Source: Bacteroidota bacterium
GTDB lineage: Bacteria; Bacteroidota; Bacteroidia; Bacteroidales; Dysgonomonadaceae
Reading direction: 5' to 3'
DNA length: 45,935 bases
Assembly: GCA_023622765.1 (NCBI GenBank)
Contig: JAMNYO010000032.1
Location: 1 to 45,935, forward strand
Part shown: in pieces, positions 18,415 through 28,977 of the stretch
Layout: each line of letters begins with the position of its first letter
Numbering within the stretch: position 1 is the first letter of the stretch
The notes under the pieces: model-generated
What the model was told of the DNA's origin: nothing
The model's input: the letters and a program-made list of their open reading frames with translations, nothing else
The model's database searches: none
Translations under genes and position numbers: made by a program

Positions 18415-21234
18415 TTAAGCTAATCTGTGCAGCTCGTTCCTAAGGTATTTAGCGGTGTAGCTGTTCTCCTCTTGAATCAGCTCTTCCGGCGTGCCGCTGG
18501 CCAGGATGTAGCCCCCCTTATCTCCCCCTTCGGGTCCCAGGTCGATGATGTAATCGGCACACTTGATGATATCAAGGTTGTGTTCGATCACGATCACCGT
18601 GTTCCCCCTGTCCACCAGCTTGTTGAGGACACCAAGCAGCACCCGGATATCCTCGAAGTGAAGTCCGGTGGTAGGTTCGTCAAGCACGTAGAGCGTGTTG
18701 CCCGTCTCCACCCGCGCCAGCTCGGTGGCCAGTTTCACGCGCTGGCTCTCGCCGCCCGAAAGCGTGGTTGAGGGTTGTCCCAGCGTGATGTAGCCCAGCC
18801 CCACCTCTTGCAACACCTTTATCTTGTGGAGGATGGTCGGCACGTTTTCAAAAAACTCCACCGCGTTGTTCACGGTCATATCCAGCACGTCGGCAATCGT
18901 TTTTCCTTTGAACCGCACCTCCAGCGTCTCTCGGTTATATCGCTTCCCGTGGCACACCTCGCAGGGCACCATCACGTCGGGTAGGAAGTTCATCTCGATG
19001 GTTTTATAGCCGTTCCCGTTGCACGTTTCGCAGCGTCCCCCTTTCACGTTAAACGAGAACCGTCCCGGTTTGTAACCGCGCACCTTCGCTTCCGGCATCC
19101 CCGCGAAGAGGTTGCGTATATCGGCGAAGACGCCGGTGTAGGTGGCCGGGTTGGAGCGGGGGCTTCGGCCGATGGGCGACTGGTCGACGCTCACCACCTT
19201 GTCGAGGTGCTCCGTACCCTTCACGGAGGAGTAGGGCAGCGGGTCTTTGAGCGAGCGGTAGAATTTTTGGCTGAGGATGGGCTGCAAGGTCTCGTTAATC
19301 AGGGTCGACTTCCCACTTCCGGAGACGCCAGTCACGCAGATGAAGGTGCCCAAGGGAAAGGTCACGGTTACCTCCTTCAAGTTGTTCCCCGTTGCCCCTT
19401 CGATGACCAGTTGCTCCCCGTTGCCCGTGCGGCGCTCCTTGGGAACCGGTATCTCCAGCTTCCCATTCAGGTAGTTCGACGTGAGGGTATTCTTCTCCAG
19501 CATATCGGTGGGCGGTCCCTCGAACACCACGTCCCCCCCCTTCTGCCCGGCAAAGGGCCCCATATCTACGATGTAGTCCGACGCCAACATCATCTCCTTG
19601 TCGTGCTCCACCACTATCACCGAGTTGCCCGTGTCCCTTAACTGCTTGAGCGAGCGGATAAGCCGATGGTTGTCCCGTTGGTGCAGGCCGATGCTGGGTT
19701 CGTCCAGGATGTACAGCACGTTTACCAGACGGGAGCCGATTTGGGTGGCGAGGCGGATGCGCTGGCTCTCGCCCCCCGATAGGGAGGCCGAAGCGCGGGC
19801 GAGTGAGAGATAGCCCAACCCCACGTCCAGCAGGAACTGAAGCCTGGAGAGGATCTCTTTCATGATCTCTGTGGCGATGAGCCTTTGCCGGTTGGAAACC
19901 TCCGCTTCGGAGGCAAGGAACCAGTCGTACAGCTCCTGGATGTCCATCGCGGCCAGCTCGGCGATGTTCTTGCCATTGATCCGGAAGTGGAGCGCCTCCT
20001 TGTTAAGCCGCTGTCCGTCACACTCGGGACAGACGGAGGTGGTAATAAATTGTCCGGCCCACTTTTGCGCGGTGGCCGAAGCGTCCTCGTCCTGCTGCAT
20101 CTCGATGTACTTTACCACCCCGTCATACGACACCATGTAGTTGTAGTTGCCAAGCACCTCGTTTTTTATCCTCAACCGCTCGCCGGTACCATACAGGATC
20201 TCATCGATGGCCTCGCTTGGGATATCCTTGATGGGGGTTTTAAGGGTGACCCCATGCTTCTCGCATAGAGCCGCTATTTGCCAGAATATCAGTCCGCTAC
20301 GTTCTTTTCCAAGTGGGGCGATACCTCCCTTCGCGATGCTCAGCGTGGGGTCGGGAATCACCTTCTCTACGTCCACTTGGTCGATTGTGCCAATCCCTTT
20401 GCAGCGGGGGCACGCCCCCTGGGGGGAGTTGAACGAGAAGTTGTGGGGGGCTGGTTCGCTGTACGATAGGCCGCTAGTGGGACACATCAGGCTTCGGCTG
20501 TAGTAACGTACCTCATCGGCCTCCACGTCCTGTATGAGGATCAAGCCCGATCCCTGCCTCATCGCCGTGCGGACGCTGCTTTTTAGCTTGTCGGCAAATC
20601 GGTTGGAAACCGCGAGCTTGTCGATCAGTATCTCGATGCTGTGGTTTTTGTACCTGTCTACTTTCATCCCGGGGAGGATCTCACGAACCTCGCCGTCGAC
20701 CCGGGCGTATAGGTATCCCTTTTTCCGTATCTGTTCGAACAGCTCCCGGTAATGCCCCTTTCGGTTGCGTACCACGGGCGCCAGGATGTAGATCTTCTTG
20801 CCGATATAGTTCTCCAGGATTAGTTCCAGTATCTGCTCGTCGGTGTATTTCACCATCTTCTCCCCGGTGAGGTAGGAGTAGGCATCACCGGCCCGCGCGT
20901 AGAGAAGGCGCAGGAAATCATAAACCTCGGTGGCGGTGCCGACGGTCGATCGCGGGTTTTTGTTGGTGGTCTTCTGCTCGATGGAGATGACGGGGCTCAA
21001 CCCGGTGATCTTGTCTACGTCGGGCCGCTCCAGCTTCCCTAAAAAGCCGCGGGCGTAGGCGGAGAAGGTCTCGATATACCTCCGTTGCCCCTCCGCGAAG
21101 AGGGTGTCGAAGGCGAGCGACGACTTCCCGCTACCGCTCAAACCGGTAATCACGGTCAGCGCGTCACGCGGGATCGTCACGTTGATATTCTTCAAGTTGT
21201 GCACCCTGGCACCGAACACCTCTATCTGTTCCAT
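18415..21234 (-). CDS. uvrA: UvrA, excinuclease ABC subunit A
   Basis: UvrA is the damage-sensing ATPase dimer that loads UvrB in nucleotide excision repair. The 939-residue product is full length. The first ABC module has Walker [11 protein letters not shown] (30-39), and the second has [11 protein letters not shown] followed by its own signature motif [15 protein letters not shown]. The second zinc module (CETCNGNG ... CEVCHGK) is complete. The first module reads CPTSG at 251-255 and CPRC at 275-278, so one of its four cysteines is Ser. It lies 54 bp after the transglycosylase gene on the same strand, with no promoter or terminator visible between, so the two may be co-transcribed. Confidence 0.98.
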   Translation of the reverse strand: MEQIEVFGARVHNLKNINVTIPRDALTVITGLSGSGKSSLAFDTLFAEGQRRYIETFSAYARGFLGKLERPDVDKITGLSPVISIEQKTTNKNPRSTVGTATEVYDFLRLLYARAGDAYSYLTGEKMVKYTDEQILELILENYIGKKIYILAPVVRNRKGHYRELFEQIRKKGYLYARVDGEVREILPGMKVDRYKNHSIEILIDKLAVSNRFADKLKSSVRTAMRQGSGLILIQDVEADEVRYYSRSLMCPTSGLSYSEPAPHNFSFNSPQGACPRCKGIGTIDQVDVEKVIPDPTLSIAKGGIAPLGKERSGLIFWQIAALCEKHGVTLKTPIKDIPSEAIDEILYGTGERLRIKNEVLGNYNYMVSYDGVVKYIEMQQDEDASATAQKWAGQFITTSVCPECDGQRLNKEALHFRINGKNIAELAAMDIQELYDWFLASEAEVSNRQRLIATEIMKEILSRLQFLLDVGLGYLSLARASASLSGGESQRIRLATQIGSRLVNVLYILDEPSIGLHQRDNHRLIRSLKQLRDTGNSVIVVEHDKEMMLASDYIVDMGPFAGQKGGDVVFEGPPTDMLEKNTLTSNYLNGKLEIPVPKERRTGNGEQLVIEGATGNNLKEVTVTFPLGTFICVTGVSGSGKSTLINETLQPILSQKFYRSLKDPLPYSSVKGTEHLDKVVSVDQSPIGRSPRSNPATYTGVFADIRNLFAGMPEAKVRGYKPGRFSFNVKGGRCETCNGNGYKTIEMNFLPDVMVPCEVCHGKRYNRETLEVRFKGKTIADVLDMTVNNAVEFFENVPTILHKIKVLQEVGLGYITLGQPSTTLSGGESQRVKLATELARVETGNTLYVLDEPTTGLHFEDIRVLLGVLNKLVDRGNTVIVIEHNLDIIKCADYIIDLGPEGGDKGGYILASGTPEELIQEENSYTAKYLRNELHRLA

Positions 21235-21288
21235 GTTAAAATTTACGAGGCCTTCGCTCTGAAAACAAAAAATCTACAAGTGTTACGC

Positions 21289-22269
21289 TTATAACCCTTC
21301 AACCCATGCCGCGCTATGCACCTTGGGCTTCTCACCCTTCTTGTAATAGAGCGCATCATGCGTGGGGATCAAAATCGTGTAGGTTTTGCCGTTGCTGTTT
21401 GTCAGCTTCCGGTCGCGCAGCCACGAATTGAACTCCTTCAACTGGGCGTAGGTAACCTCGTGCTGCCGGGCGAAATCGGCCAGGTCGGTGATGGACGTGG
21501 ATACCTCCACCTTTTTGAAATCCATTGGCTTGTGGAGGTGCTCGGGTTGAATCATGAACCCGTACCGGCGCGGCTGCTCAAAGATCTGTTTGATCGCCAA
21601 CAGCCGGTAGTAGTAGCGGGTGGTTTCCTCCACCAGCCAGAGGTCCAACGCTTCGCTCGTTTTCTGGCTGCTCAGCTCATTACTGATCCTAGCTTGCCCC
21701 CCGTTGTAGGAGAGTGCGGCTGCACTCCAGGAACCGTACTTTTTGTAGGCATCCTTCAGGAACTTCGCGGCCGCTTCGGTCGATTTCTCGACGTGATAAC
21801 GCTCGTCCACCGTGGCGCTCACCTCGAGCCCATATTCCTTTGCCGTGGTTTGGAGGAACTGCCATAGCCCTGCTGCACGGGCAGGGGAGACCGCCCGCGA
21901 GTCCAGACTGCTTTCGATGACCGCGAGGTATTTAAAATCATCCGGCACCCCCTCCTTCGCGAGGATGGGTTCTATCACCGGGAACATCCGGTTGGCCCGT
22001 TTAAAGAGGAGCAGGGTGGTGGAGTGGAAGTAGGTGAAGCTGTTCAGCTCCCGATCCATCCGCTCACGCTTGTCGAAGCGGTCAAACACGATTTTCTCGC
22101 CCGCGAACTCCATCTTTTCGGGTATCGACACGGAGGCGGTCATGGAAAGCACCAACGGCCGGTCTGACTCCACCTTTTCAATGCTATTCAACGATGACAA
22201 CGTGAACAGCAGCAGTCCAAGTCCCGCGAGCAGGGCGCCTATCGAGACAAACAGGGTTGATTTTTTCAT
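21289..22269 (-). CDS. Membrane-anchored lytic transglycosylase (SLT/MltD-like) with LysM-like tail
   Basis: Lytic transglycosylases cleave peptidoglycan glycan strands, leaving 1,6-anhydroMurNAc ends. I start the gene at the ATG at 22269 (326 residues), not at the longer frame, because MKKSTLF begins a membrane segment (about 7-27) and a promoter lies just upstream. The SLT domain (about 95-215) has the catalytic Glu in VIESSLDSRAVSP (E119), GLWQF (134-138), and YNGGQARI (188-195). A C-terminal region (about 260-310) looks like one LysM-type wall-binding fold (VTYAQLKEFNSWL). The protein would be held in the inner membrane facing the periplasm. It is divergent to the large macroglobulin-like gene and upstream of uvrA. 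Confidence 0.88.
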   Translation of the reverse strand: MKKSTLFVSIGALLAGLGLLLFTLSSLNSIEKVESDRPLVLSMTASVSIPEKMEFAGEKIVFDRFDKRERMDRELNSFTYFHSTTLLLFKRANRMFPVIEPILAKEGVPDDFKYLAVIESSLDSRAVSPARAAGLWQFLQTTAKEYGLEVSATVDERYHVEKSTEAAAKFLKDAYKKYGSWSAAALSYNGGQARISNELSSQKTSEALDLWLVEETTRYYYRLLAIKQIFEQPRRYGFMIQPEHLHKPMDFKKVEVSTSITDLADFARQHEVTYAQLKEFNSWLRDRKLTNSNGKTYTILIPTHDALYYKKGEKPKVHSAAWVEGL

Positions 22270-22286
22270 TTTCACATACAAAATTA

Positions 22287-22318
22287 CAAAAATAGAATGA
22301 TTCCCGATGGAAAACAAA
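22287..22318 (-). promoter_or_regulatory. Promoter of the transglycosylase (-uvrA) unit
   Basis: On the minus strand TTTG (22318-22315) is followed after 20 bp by TATTTTTG (22294-22287), a full consensus -33/-7 pair, leaving a leader of about 10-15 nt before the ATG at 22269. Confidence 0.7.
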
Positions 22319-22411
22319 TCGTTCTTGAAATTGTTAAATAGGTAGGTGACCGTAAAGTAAACCGAACCAATGAACCTGATAACTCCAGTAAATCCAATAA
22401 AAAGCCTCACG

Positions 22412-25400
22412 ATGAATAAGATAACCCTTACCCTGCTTCTGTCTATGCTATCACTTGCCATTTTCCCACAACTCAATCGCCCCTTGCAATACGATTCCTA
22501 CGAGAAGCTCTGGGAGGCGGTGGCCGAGTTTGAACAGAAATCCCTCCCTAAGTCGGCCTCCGACAAGGTGGATGAGATCTTGCGCCTGGCCGTCATGGAA
22601 AAGAACAGCCCGCAAGTGATCAAGGCGGTGATTCACCAAGGGAAGTACGACTTGGCCCTGGATGCCGAAAATAACTCGTTGATCTTCCATAACCTCAACG
22701 AGATGTTGGCACGGAGCCGCGATGCGGTGGAACGTTCGTTCTTGCACTCCATGCTGGGCGAGCTCTACCTGCAGTATTACCAGAACGACCGTTGGAACAT
22801 CGACCGGCGTACCGAGCTGGGCGACTACGTGCCTGAAGATATGAAGGAGTGGACGCGGGGTATCCTGTTGAACAAGGTAATAGAGCACCTCAACGCCTCC
22901 CTTGCCCCGAAAGACGAGCTGCTGACAACCACCGTCTTCTCTTTCGCCGCGGTTGTTGAACTGGGTAGTGATTCGCGGCAGTTCTTTCCCACGATGTACG
23001 ATTTCCTCATGAGGAGGAGTCTCGAATGTTGCCAACAGATGTGGGGCAACGAGGATATAAGTCGCTTGTTGGCGGGAAAAGGGATTGCCATGGAGAAGCT
23101 GTTCCTACCTGCCGAGCAATTTGTAACGCTACCCTTTGAGCCGCTACCAGGGGAGTACGTGGTGTGGGCGCTGGAGCTATACCGGCAACATATGGCTTCA
23201 CTGCTGGAGAGAGGGATGGAGGTCTCCGTGCTGTTGACCGAACTGGAGAAGCTCAACTTCCTCACCCGATTCCCTAACTACTACCAAACGTATGCGCCTC
23301 CTTCGCTCCAGCGGCTGCTCGACAAGTGGAAAGACGATGAGATAAGCGTGGAGATCATCGATAAAATCGCGAATGGCTACCTAAGGGAAGTGAATCGGAT
23401 GGATAGAGAGGATAGCGAGGGGCGTGAGCGAAAAATCGGGGAGCTATACGAGATGCTGCAAGAGGCGGTGCGGGCGTTCCCCGACTACAAACGGATCACG
23501 ATCTTACAAGACCGCTTGGCATCACTTACCCAATCTCGGTTTACCGTTACAGGCAATCGAACGTTCAATCTCGGTAGCGAGATCAAGTTAGACGTGACCT
23601 TCAGTAACCTCCGTTCGATGATCGCGAAGCTGTATCGCATCGACTCCCCCAAAGAGGCATTGATGATGCAGCAAGCTTATAATAAAAAGTTCGAGGGGCA
23701 ACGCCGCTTCGTGAAAGATATCCCGGTACACCTGCCGGAAAGTGCGCCCTACGCCGAGAATAAGGCCTCCATCCGGTTTAACCTTAAGGAGCCGGGGAGC
23801 TACGTGTTGACCTTCGACACTTCGCCCGAAACAGTGAATACACCCCTGTCGGAGTACTTTTTCTCTTTGTCCGATTTGGCGCTTTTTTCCCGGGCGTCGG
23901 GAGAGGATCGGTACGACTTCTTCGTGGTGAACCGGGTGACCGGGGAGCCGGTGACCGATGCACAGGTGGTGATTTACAAGCTTCCCGGTAACTGGCGTAA
24001 TTCGACGCTGACCCAGGAAGCTTCCCTGCCGGTGAATAAGCTGGGGTTTACCGTCTATAACAAGGAGGTACCCAACAACGACCTTTTTTACCATGCCATA
24101 ACGGGGAAAGACAACGGCTTGCCTCTGCATCGCCTTCCTTACACCAACCAATGGCAACGCGGCGAGGAGGAGGGTGAACGACTCACCACCTCTGTTTTCA
24201 CCGATCGGGGGATCTACCGGCCGGGTCAGACGGTCTTCTACAAAGCCGTACTGACACGGGAGGATGAGAAGGGTATTCATGTGATGAGCGGGCAGTTGAT
24301 TGAATCGACGCTGTATGATGCGAACAATAGGGAACTGTCGAAGCAGCAAGCGACGACCAACGAGTACGGGTCGGTTTCGGGTGAGTTCACCTTACCGCGG
24401 GGACTGCTCCCAGGGTTCTACAAGATTGAGGCGAAAACGGGGAGCGTCCACTTCAAGGTGGAGGAGTATAAACGACCCACGTTCGAGGTGTCGTTCGACA
24501 AGATCGATGAAACCTATGCGTTCAACCAACCGGTCACGCTGAAAGGGAAGGTAGAAAGCTTCTCGGGGATCAAACTGCAAAACGCAACGGTAACCTACCG
24601 GGTGAACCGAAGGTCATTCTCGTGGTTGTCCTGGGGAGATAACGCGGAACTGTTCACCGAGGGGGCTGTGCAGACTGATGAGGAGGGCCGCTTCGAAATC
24701 TCCTTTACCCCTCGGAGACCGGATAACCAGCTCTCCGCGCGCTCGTTCTGCGCGTTCGAGGCGACCGCGAGCGTAACCGACCTGAACGGTGAAACGCGAA
24801 CGGCTTCCTACACGGTCCCGGTAGGCGATGCCATGTTCCTCCTGTCATTAGAGATGAGCAACCGTTGGGAGAAGGGAAGCGGGGAGAAGGTGTTGATCAC
24901 CGCCAAGAACTTCGACGGGAACGAGATAGCCGCAACGGGTAGCTACCGGATCTACTCTTTGCACGAGAACGACTCCCTACACCAGTTGGTGGCCGAAGGC
25001 CTCTTCGAGACCGGTGAACAGTCGGAGTTGGCCAAGAGATTAGCGGCCCTGCCTTCCGGGAAATACCGGGTGAAACTGGAGGCGAAGGATCAGCGAGGCA
25101 ACCCCGGGGAGGCAGAGAGAGACGTGATTCTCTTCTCTTACGCCGATAAGCGTCCCCCGATAAAAACCGACAGCTGGTTCGTGGAGAAGAACCGTGACTT
25201 TGCCCCGGGTAAACCGGCCGAGGTGATCCTCGGGGCGACCTCCCGGCTGCACGTGTTGTACGAGCTGTGGCAGGAGAATGAGCTGCTCGACAGGAGGTGG
25301 ATAAAACTGAATAACGAGAACAAGCGCTTCGCACTTCCCTATAAGGAGGAGTACAAGGAGGGGGTCACCCTAATGCTTACCTACTATAAAGATGAGAAGT

Positions 25401-28342
25401 TTTACACCCACCAATCCGACCTTCGGCTGGTAAAAGAGAGCAAGAAGCTGAACGTGAAGCTCTCCGTGTTCCGCGACAAGATTCGCCCCGGCGCAGAGGA
25501 GGAGTGGCGCGTCACGGTGACGGACGCCACCGGACATCCCGCGGTGGCGGAGCTGTTGGCCTCGATGTACGATTTCTCATTGGATAACATCTACACAACG
25601 TCGCCTTGGGATTTTTTCCATGTATCGGGTGACCCGTGCCATTCGATGATGGGACTGATGAGCGACCATGCGCGTAACCGAACGCAGTCCATGGGCTCTC
25701 AGAGGTTTACCTACAAGCAGCCACTCCAGTTCAATTACGACCGGTTGAACTGGTTTGGCTACTCGCTGCCTCGTGCGGGGTTTTGGGTTCGTGGCGCCGT
25801 TAGTAGCGTTAATCCGGCGAATTTTAGAGCTCAGGCAGCGGATGTTCAGGAAATACAACTTCAGGTGGCTGACGATCTGGATCAGAAGGTAGCAGGTAGC
25901 GTGGCCTTTGACGAGGCGTCTGTAGTCGCGTTTGGAACGAGTAAGCGTGAAACCTCTCCTGCCCCCACTCCGCGAGAGAAGGAAGCAGGCAGCGACACGG
26001 GTGATGACACTCCTCAGGTGCGCCGCGACTTTAACGAGACGGCGTTCTTCTATCCCACGCTACGGACCAACGAAGAGGGGGATGCGGTGATCGCCTTCAC
26101 GGTTCCCGAAAGCAATACCCGCTGGCGATTCAGGGTGCTGGCACACGATAAGCGGGCGAATAGCGGTAGCGCGGAAGCGTTTGCCGTCTCTCGTAAGGAA
26201 TTGATGGTTACGCCCAATATGCCGCGGTTCTTGCGGTACGGCGACCAGACCTCCATCTCGACCAAGATATCCAACCTCTCTGATAGTACCCTGCAGGGGA
26301 ATGTGAACCTGGAGTTTTTCGACCCGGCGACCGGTGAAGCGGTGGAGATCGCCTCGCTAACAACGGCTTCGCTGCCCTTCTCCCTCGCTCCCAACGCTTC
26401 GATCGATGCCTCGTGGATGTTCAACGTGCCGAACGACAGGGATCTTCTGGGCATACGAATTATTGCAAAGAGCGAATGGTTTAGCGATGGCGAGCAGCAC
26501 GCATTGGCGCTGTTGCCCAACCGAGTGTTGACTACCGAAACAACGCAGATGGACGTGAGAGGTGGCGAAACCAAGACGTTCACCATGGATCGCTTGCTCA
26601 ATGGGACATCACCCACCCGGCAGGACTACAGGTTGACGCTGGAGTTCGCGTCTAACCCCGCGTGGTACGCGGTGCAGGCGCTGCCCGTGCTACAAGAGCC
26701 CAATAACGAGAGTGCGATCGCCTGGTTCGCCTCCTACTACGGTGCGTCGATGGGCGCGCATATCGCACGGGCTTATCCCAAGGTGACGGCCATGGTGGAG
26801 GCGTGGAAGAAACAGGGGGGCGATGAGGGAACCCTGCTCTCCAACCTCGAAAAGAACCAGGAGTTGAAGAACGTGCTGCTGGAAGAGACACCCTGGGTGC
26901 TGGAGGCACGGAACGAAACCGAACAGAAAGAGAAGCTGGCGTGGCTGTTTGACGTGAACCGGGGACGCTACCTGACAAGAACGGCCGTGGACCGGCTACA
27001 GGAGTTGCAAAGCAACCAGGGTGGGTGGAGCTGGTTTAAAGGGTTTCCACCGAGCGTGGGCATCACCCACTATATCTTGTACGGCTTTCAGCAACTCAAG
27101 GGCTTGGGGGCTGGTGAACTCACGGACGATGTCCGGGTGATGCAGGAACGGGCGGTCGACTATATCGACGCGGAGGCACACCGTCGCTTCAACATGTTGA
27201 AGCAGAACAACAAGGAGTGGGAGAAGATAAAAACCATCTCCAGGGTCGACTTAGAGTACCTCTTTGTCCGTTCGGCTTACGGGGAGTACCCCCGGGACGA
27301 CGAGGTGCGGGAAATGGCCGACTTCTACCAATCTGTACTTAAGGAGAACTGGACCCGATACGGGTTGTACGAGCGGGCGCTTATCTCTTTGCTGATGAGT
27401 CGTGAAGGTGATGCCGTCACGGCCAAGGCTATCGTCGATTCGTTCCGCGAGCATGCGACCCAATCGGACGAGATGGGAATGTATTGGGCCAATAACCGCG
27501 CCTGGGTCTTCATGTCGAGTTCGGCCGTTGTGGTGCATACCTTTATCATGGAGGCGTTCAGAGAGGTGGGCGCTGAGGCCGATGAGATGGACGAGATGAA
27601 GCGGTGGCTGCTGAAGCAGAAGCAAACCCAGCTATGGGAGTCGACGCACGGCACGATGGATGCCGTGTACGCGCTGCTAAGTACCGGAAGCGACTGGTTT
27701 GCGTCTACCGGTGAGACGGTCATCCAGTTGGGCAACCAGCCGGTTGAGAAGGCTGCTAAAGAACTGGGGACGGGCTACGTCAAGCAGTCGTGGAGTGGAA
27801 CGGAGATACAACCGGAGATGGGTCGGGTCACCGTGACGCACCATGGAGAAACGCCCGCGTGGGGGGCGCTCTACTGGCAGTATTTCGAGGAGATGGACCG
27901 GATCGTTAAAACGGATGGTGCGCTCGATATTGAGAAGCAGTTGTTCGTAGAGGAGATAGATCCCTCCGGTGTCCGATTGGTAAGGATCACCGATGAGCGC
28001 CCCTTGAAGGTGGGGGATAAGGTGGTGATACGGCTCACGTTGCGGAGCGACCGGGATCTGGAGTACGTGCACCTGAAGGATACGCGTGCGGTCTGTTTCG
28101 AGCCGGTCAACCAGCTCTCCGGTTGCGAGTGGCAGAACGGGATCCTCTACTACAAGACCCCGAAAGATGCGTCCACGGACTTCTACTTCAACGTGCTGCC
28201 CAAGGGCACCTATGTCTTTGAATATTCGGTTCACGTGAATCGTGAGGGTAGTTACTCCAACGGAATGGCCGTGGTGCAATGCATGTACGCCCCAGAATTT
28301 ACTTCGCGGACGGCAGGTGAGCGAATAAATGTTAAAGAATAA
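22412..28342 (+). CDS. Large alpha-2-macroglobulin-like exported protein without thioester motif
   Basis: Bacterial alpha-2-macroglobulins are periplasmic or surface proteins thought to trap proteases. I start at the ATG at 22412 (1976 residues), because MNKITLTLLLSMLSLAIF is a signal peptide and the 14 residues before it are not. A helical N-terminal part (about 20-390) precedes the macroglobulin beta domains. A MG2/MG3-type motif FTDRGIYRPGQ lies near residue 595, and RRDFNETAFFYPTL near 1206 marks the A2M domain. A Ser/Pro/Asp-rich insert (TSPAPTPREKEAGSD) lies just before it. The helical thioester-type domain is present (about 1430-1750), but the site that usually reads C-x-E-Q has PNNESA instead (26699-26716), so no covalent trap is expected. 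It is divergent from the transglycosylase. Confidence 0.88.
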   Translation: MNKITLTLLLSMLSLAIFPQLNRPLQYDSYEKLWEAVAEFEQKSLPKSASDKVDEILRLAVMEKNSPQVIKAVIHQGKYDLALDAENNSLIFHNLNEMLARSRDAVERSFLHSMLGELYLQYYQNDRWNIDRRTELGDYVPEDMKEWTRGILLNKVIEHLNASLAPKDELLTTTVFSFAAVVELGSDSRQFFPTMYDFLMRRSLECCQQMWGNEDISRLLAGKGIAMEKLFLPAEQFVTLPFEPLPGEYVVWALELYRQHMASLLERGMEVSVLLTELEKLNFLTRFPNYYQTYAPPSLQRLLDKWKDDEISVEIIDKIANGYLREVNRMDREDSEGRERKIGELYEMLQEAVRAFPDYKRITILQDRLASLTQSRFTVTGNRTFNLGSEIKLDVTFSNLRSMIAKLYRIDSPKEALMMQQAYNKKFEGQRRFVKDIPVHLPESAPYAENKASIRFNLKEPGSYVLTFDTSPETVNTPLSEYFFSLSDLALFSRASGEDRYDFFVVNRVTGEPVTDAQVVIYKLPGNWRNSTLTQEASLPVNKLGFTVYNKEVPNNDLFYHAITGKDNGLPLHRLPYTNQWQRGEEEGERLTTSVFTDRGIYRPGQTVFYKAVLTREDEKGIHVMSGQLIESTLYDANNRELSKQQATTNEYGSVSGEFTLPRGLLPGFYKIEAKTGSVHFKVEEYKRPTFEVSFDKIDETYAFNQPVTLKGKVESFSGIKLQNATVTYRVNRRSFSWLSWGDNAELFTEGAVQTDEEGRFEISFTPRRPDNQLSARSFCAFEATASVTDLNGETRTASYTVPVGDAMFLLSLEMSNRWEKGSGEKVLITAKNFDGNEIAATGSYRIYSLHENDSLHQLVAEGLFETGEQSELAKRLAALPSGKYRVKLEAKDQRGNPGEAERDVILFSYADKRPPIKTDSWFVEKNRDFAPGKPAEVILGATSRLHVLYELWQENELLDRRWIKLNNENKRFALPYKEEYKEGVTLMLTYYKDEKFYTHQSDLRLVKESKKLNVKLSVFRDKIRPGAEEEWRVTVTDATGHPAVAELLASMYDFSLDNIYTTSPWDFFHVSGDPCHSMMGLMSDHARNRTQSMGSQRFTYKQPLQFNYDRLNWFGYSLPRAGFWVRGAVSSVNPANFRAQAADVQEIQLQVADDLDQKVAGSVAFDEASVVAFGTSKRETSPAPTPREKEAGSDTGDDTPQVRRDFNETAFFYPTLRTNEEGDAVIAFTVPESNTRWRFRVLAHDKRANSGSAEAFAVSRKELMVTPNMPRFLRYGDQTSISTKISNLSDSTLQGNVNLEFFDPATGEAVEIASLTTASLPFSLAPNASIDASWMFNVPNDRDLLGIRIIAKSEWFSDGEQHALALLPNRVLTTETTQMDVRGGETKTFTMDRLLNGTSPTRQDYRLTLEFASNPAWYAVQALPVLQEPNNESAIAWFASYYGASMGAHIARAYPKVTAMVEAWKKQGGDEGTLLSNLEKNQELKNVLLEETPWVLEARNETEQKEKLAWLFDVNRGRYLTRTAVDRLQELQSNQGGWSWFKGFPPSVGITHYILYGFQQLKGLGAGELTDDVRVMQERAVDYIDAEAHRRFNMLKQNNKEWEKIKTISRVDLEYLFVRSAYGEYPRDDEVREMADFYQSVLKENWTRYGLYERALISLLMSREGDAVTAKAIVDSFREHATQSDEMGMYWANNRAWVFMSSSAVVVHTFIMEAFREVGAEADEMDEMKRWLLKQKQTQLWESTHGTMDAVYALLSTGSDWFASTGETVIQLGNQPVEKAAKELGTGYVKQSWSGTEIQPEMGRVTVTHHGETPAWGALYWQYFEEMDRIVKTDGALDIEKQLFVEEIDPSGVRLVRITDERPLKVGDKVVIRLTLRSDRDLEYVHLKDTRAVCFEPVNQLSGCEWQNGILYYKTPKDASTDFYFNVLPKGTYVFEYSVHVNREGSYSNGMAVVQCMYAPEFTSRTAGERINVKE

Positions 28343-28363
28343 GCTTGGGTTAAACTAAATGAT

Positions 28364-28371
28364 TACCTTTG
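28364..28371 (+). promoter_or_regulatory. Possible -7 element of the DUF1573 gene
   Basis: TACCTTTG matches TAnnTTTG and lies 53 bp before the start codon. The best upstream -33-like sequence (CTTG at 28344-28347) is 16 bp away, a little closer than usual. Confidence 0.45.
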
Positions 28372-28423
28372 TATCAGATAGGCAGCAGCCAACGAAATCA
28401 TAACAATTTGAATCAATCATCAT

Positions 28424-28813
28424 ATGAAGAAGGTAAGTGTATTGTTCCTATGTCTACTTTTGTGCGGCGGGGTTACGTTCGCACAGAAGAAGCCGGAGGC
28501 AGAATTCAAGAAAACAGAGCACAATTTTGGCACAATTAAGGAAGAGATCGGTGAGGTGACCACCCAGTTTGAGTTTACCAATAAGGGTGATAGCCCCCTG
28601 ATTATTCACCGGGTGTCAACATCTTGTGGGTGTACCACGCCTTCCTACACCAGGGAGCCTGTATTGCCGGGTAAGAGCGGTAGTATCTCCGTCAGTTATT
28701 CCACCGTGCACCGCCCGGGAGGGTTCAACAAGAGCATACGGGCCTACACAAACGTTCCCGATACGGTGTACGTCCTTACCATCAAGGGGAGCGTGATCCC
28801 TAGGAAGCAGTAG
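28424..28813 (+). CDS. Small secreted DUF1573-family protein
   Basis: A 129-residue protein with a signal peptide (about residues 1-20, ending FAQ). The mature part matches the DUF1573 pattern found in many Bacteroidota envelope proteins: HNFGTIKE (33-40), FEFTNKGDSPLIIHRV, the SCGCT cluster (67-71) and a C-terminal strand with VLTIKGSV. DUF1573 has an immunoglobulin-like beta fold of unknown function. The two close cysteines (68 and 70) may form a disulfide or bind a metal, but that is inference. The gene has its own -7-like box and is followed by a terminator hairpin, so it is probably expressed alone. Confidence 0.88.
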   Translation: MKKVSVLFLCLLLCGGVTFAQKKPEAEFKKTEHNFGTIKEEIGEVTTQFEFTNKGDSPLIIHRVSTSCGCTTPSYTREPVLPGKSGSISVSYSTVHRPGGFNKSIRAYTNVPDTVYVLTIKGSVIPRKQ

Positions 28814-28834
28814 GTCATATCGAAATGGTATAGT

Positions 28835-28875
28835 AAGCCGAATGGAGTATCTTAGAGGCCTTCATTCGGCTTTTA
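28835..28875 (+). terminator. Terminator after the DUF1573 gene
   Basis: A perfect 10-bp stem AAGCCGAATG/CATTCGGCTT (28835-28844 with 28863-28872, 18-nt loop) ends in a short TTTT tract, 20 bp after the stop codon. Confidence 0.75.
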
Positions 28876-28977
28876 TCGTACAAGGATCTCAACTTTCGCG
28901 GGTAGTCGTTACTGTTTTGCCTTGAAAGCAAAAACGGTTTACACGGTAAGGTTGAGTTCGTTAGACAAAGCAACCCA

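Noticed and set aside
28914-28935. GTTTTGC/GCAAAAAC inverted repeat upstream of meaB as an operator
   Set aside because: One short, A/T-rich repeat without a second copy or a known regulator is too weak to claim.
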